From the NCBI GenBank assembly GCA_030634615.1, contig DAOWAL010000056.1, positions 1 through 7,991 on the forward strand: 7,991 bases of DNA. Direction: 5' to 3'. This document shows, piece by piece, positions 7,549-7,991 of the stretch (its first letter is position 1; the number at the start of each line of letters is the position of its first letter). Both the position numbers and the translations under genes were made by a program. The stretch comes from Candidatus Aenigmatarchaeota archaeon (lineage in GTDB: Archaea > Aenigmatarchaeota > Aenigmatarchaeia > QMZP01 > QMZT01). Under the pieces are notes generated by a model. The model made no database searches. It was not told where the DNA came from and saw only the letters and a program-made list of their open reading frames with translations.

Positions 7549-7575
7549 GTTAATACACCCATGTAATATTTCCAT
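7538..7575. repeat. 11-bp direct repeat duplicating the start of the B12-type radical SAM gene
   Basis: AATATTTCCAT occurs at 7538-7548 and 7565-7575. On the minus strand each copy reads ATGGAAATATT, so each supplies an in-frame Met-Glu-Ile start, offset by exactly 27 bases (nine codons). The downstream copy is the likelier start. The repeat could be a small duplication or a chance match in AT-rich DNA. Confidence 0.5.
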
Positions 7576-7582
7576 TTATAAA
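7575..7582. promoter_or_regulatory. Palindromic TATA box (TTTATAAA) in the divergent gap
   Basis: TTTATAAA is its own reverse complement, so it can be read as box A in both directions. Leftward it lies at -34 to -27 from ATG 7548, predicting transcription from a few bases before that ATG. Rightward, a start about 26 bases from its centre falls near 7605 and gives a leader of about 22 bases that includes the GTGAT site at 7619-7623. A TTAATAAT at 7591-7598 is an alternative rightward box, but it would leave too short a leader for that site. Confidence 0.45.
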
Positions 7583-7618
7583 TTGTATACTTAATAATCA
7601 ATATTGAGATTGTGCATA

Positions 7619-7623
7619 GTGAT
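7619..7623 (+). promoter_or_regulatory. Ribosome-binding site GTGAT for the first microprotein
   Basis: The sequence TAGTGATTTTATG places GTGAT three bases before ATG 7627. The motif and distance are the same as before the left-edge radical SAM gene at 229, which supports both sites and supports this short frame being translated. Confidence 0.5.
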
Positions 7624-7626
7624 TTT

Positions 7627-7755
7627 ATGAATACCGCAGAAGCTGTTTTGATAAGTCAGATTCCTCTTGGTATAGCATGCATAGTTGCAGCATATGAGCT
7701 CCACAAGCTCAGAAAAGAATTTGAAAAACTCAGAAAGAAAAAAGAGGGGAAGTAA
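7627..7755 (+). CDS. Microprotein 1: 42-residue single-helix membrane protein with SQIP motif
   Basis: The frame ATG 7627 to TAA 7755 encodes 42 residues. The N-terminus is short, residues about 5-23 are hydrophobic with S10-Q11-I12-P13 and one cysteine (C18), and the tail LHKLRKEFEKLRKKK is strongly basic. In the tail L25, L28, F32 and L35 follow a 3-4-3 spacing, as in a short coiled coil. The family is not recognised. It aligns without gaps to the next microprotein, which argues that it is a real gene. The basic tail would be cytoplasmic under the positive-inside rule. It has a GTGAT ribosome-binding site and ends two bases before the next start codon's first base, so the two are probably co-translated. 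A regulatory or scaffold subunit for a membrane enzyme is possible but not shown. Confidence 0.72.
   Translation: MNTAEAVLISQIPLGIACIVAAYELHKLRKEFEKLRKKKEGK
7744..7749 (+). promoter_or_regulatory. Ribosome-binding site GAGGGG for the second microprotein
   Basis: GAGGGG lies inside the last codons of the first microprotein, seven bases before ATG 7757. It resembles the GGAGG core of the Shine-Dalgarno sequence. Its place across the stop codon of the upstream gene fits translational coupling and decides the ATG at 7757 over earlier in-frame codons. Confidence 0.55.
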
Positions 7756-7756
7756 A

Positions 7757-7876
7757 ATGGACATATCATTTTTTCTCATTGTGAGCCAAATACCTTATTA
7801 TGTTATGATATTTTTTCTCATCAGAGAAATATCGAAAATTCGAAAAAACAGTAAACTGTTTAAAACTCTGTTCTGA
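7757..7876 (+). CDS. Microprotein 2: 39-residue single-helix membrane protein, paralogue of microprotein 1
   Basis: The frame ATG 7757 to TGA 7876 encodes 39 residues: a hydrophobic segment at about 4-22 containing S10-Q11-I12-P13, then a basic tail (REISKIRKNSKLFK). Without gaps it shares with microprotein 1 M1, SQIP at 10-13, E24, K27, R29 and K30, and has conservative matches at 9, 16, 25 and 28. An in-frame ATG at 7685 would make 63 residues, but that start lies inside the first gene in another frame and would add a very hydrophilic basic N-terminus, so 7757 is preferred. The family is not recognised. The gene ends nine bases before the right-edge B12-type gene, which suggests a functional link to that enzyme. 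Confidence 0.7.
   Translation: MDISFFLIVSQIPYYVMIFFLIREISKIRKNSKLFKTLF
7846..7861. repeat. Inverted repeat AAACAGT-AA-ACTGTTT
   Basis: Two perfect 7-base arms are separated by AA. The repeat lies in the last codons of microprotein 2 and its right arm runs into the candidate box A of the next gene. The two-base gap is too short for an RNA hairpin loop, so if it is functional it is more likely a DNA-binding site for a dimeric regulator than a terminator. It could also be chance. Confidence 0.35.
7859..7865 (+). promoter_or_regulatory. Putative box A (TTTAAAA) for the right-edge gene
   Basis: TTTAAAA on the plus strand at -27 to -21 from ATG 7886, slightly closer than at the other genes. It lies inside the end of microprotein 2. 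The nine bases between that gene's stop and the ATG contain no ribosome-binding motif, so a leaderless internal promoter is plausible. Confidence 0.35.
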
Positions 7877-7885
7877 ATACTTAAC

Positions 7886-7991
7886 ATGAAAATATTGTTA
7901 CTTAACCCTTCGTATTCGAAAGTGTCGCGTGTAACAGATTCTGTTCTAACAAGATGTGCGGGTATACCATTGAAAGCTCCGTATATATGGC
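7886..7991 (+). CDS. B12-binding-domain protein, probably radical SAM, N-terminal part (cut by window edge)
   Basis: An open frame from ATG 7886 to the right edge gives 35 residues starting MKILLLNPSYSKVSR. The start MKILLLNP is the first beta strand and loop typical of the cobalamin-binding domain of class B radical SAM proteins. The later GIPLKAPYIW matches the usual segment before the first helix of that domain. The radical SAM cysteine motif is beyond the window, so the second domain is inferred from family architecture. The gene at 6217-7548 starts in a similar way (MEILLINPY), so the microproteins lie between two related divergent genes. Confidence 0.72.
   Translation, partial: MKILLLNPSYSKVSRVTDSVLTRCAGIPLKAPYIW

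Noticed and set aside
7549..7575. ATG at 7575 as the start of the B12-type radical SAM gene
   Set aside because: It overlaps the TTTATAAA box and would add a nine-residue extension before the first beta strand that family members do not normally have.
7591..7779. Minus-strand 62-residue frame over the microprotein region
   Set aside because: It is antisense to the SQIP frames, which have ribosome-binding motifs and mutual homology; this frame has neither.
7627..7876. The two microproteins as RiPP precursor peptides for the neighbouring radical SAM enzymes
   Set aside because: They have no separate leader and core; conservation lies in the helix and basic tail; only one cysteine occurs in one copy; and the nearest enzymes are B12-type with no RiPP recognition element seen. 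A membrane subunit fits better.
1..7991. CRISPR array, tRNA or mobile element
   Set aside because: Reading through both strands showed no regularly spaced repeats, no cloverleaf-like gene and no transposase or integrase motif; nearly all of the window is taken by the genes described.

Overview
The window is AT-rich (about two thirds A+T by eye) and reads as archaeal. Most genes have a TTAAA-type box A centred about 25 bases before the ATG and no ribosome-binding site, the layout of leaderless archaeal transcripts. Genes inside or behind another cistron instead carry GTGAT or GAGGGG motifs that fit an archaeal 16S rRNA 3' end. The lineage cannot be fixed from this sequence. An uncultivated AT-rich archaeon, such as a DPANN or Altiarchaeota-like group, is a guess only. 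No rRNA, tRNA, CRISPR array, transposase or integrase was seen.

Layout. From 7548 down to 1, seven genes lie on the minus strand in the same direction. In transcription order they are: a cobalamin-binding-type radical SAM enzyme (6217-7548); a multi-pass membrane glycosyltransferase-like protein of the GT39/ArnT type (4620-6185); a radical SAM enzyme (3654-4583); a membrane-anchored SGNH/GDSL-type hydrolase (2449-3573); a radical SAM/SPASM enzyme with a full set of auxiliary-cluster cysteines (1265-2392); a paralogue of the 3654-4583 enzyme (237-1205); and the start of a third paralogue cut by the left edge (1-229). On the plus strand from 7627 there are two overlooked microproteins of 42 and 39 residues, which are homologous to each other and each have one membrane helix. 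They are followed by the start of another B12-binding-type protein, probably radical SAM, cut by the right edge (7886-7991). No gap between genes exceeds about 80 bases.

How it may work together. Five radical SAM enzymes are certain and a sixth is likely. They sit beside an envelope glycosyltransferase-like protein and an extracytoplasmic SGNH enzyme. This combination suggests a surface-glycan, lipid or peptide modification locus. That is an inference: no substrate, carrier or precursor is identifiable. The feature that looks least described is the tandem pair of SQIP-motif microproteins between two divergent B12-type genes, apparently sharing one palindromic TATA box with the minus-strand gene.
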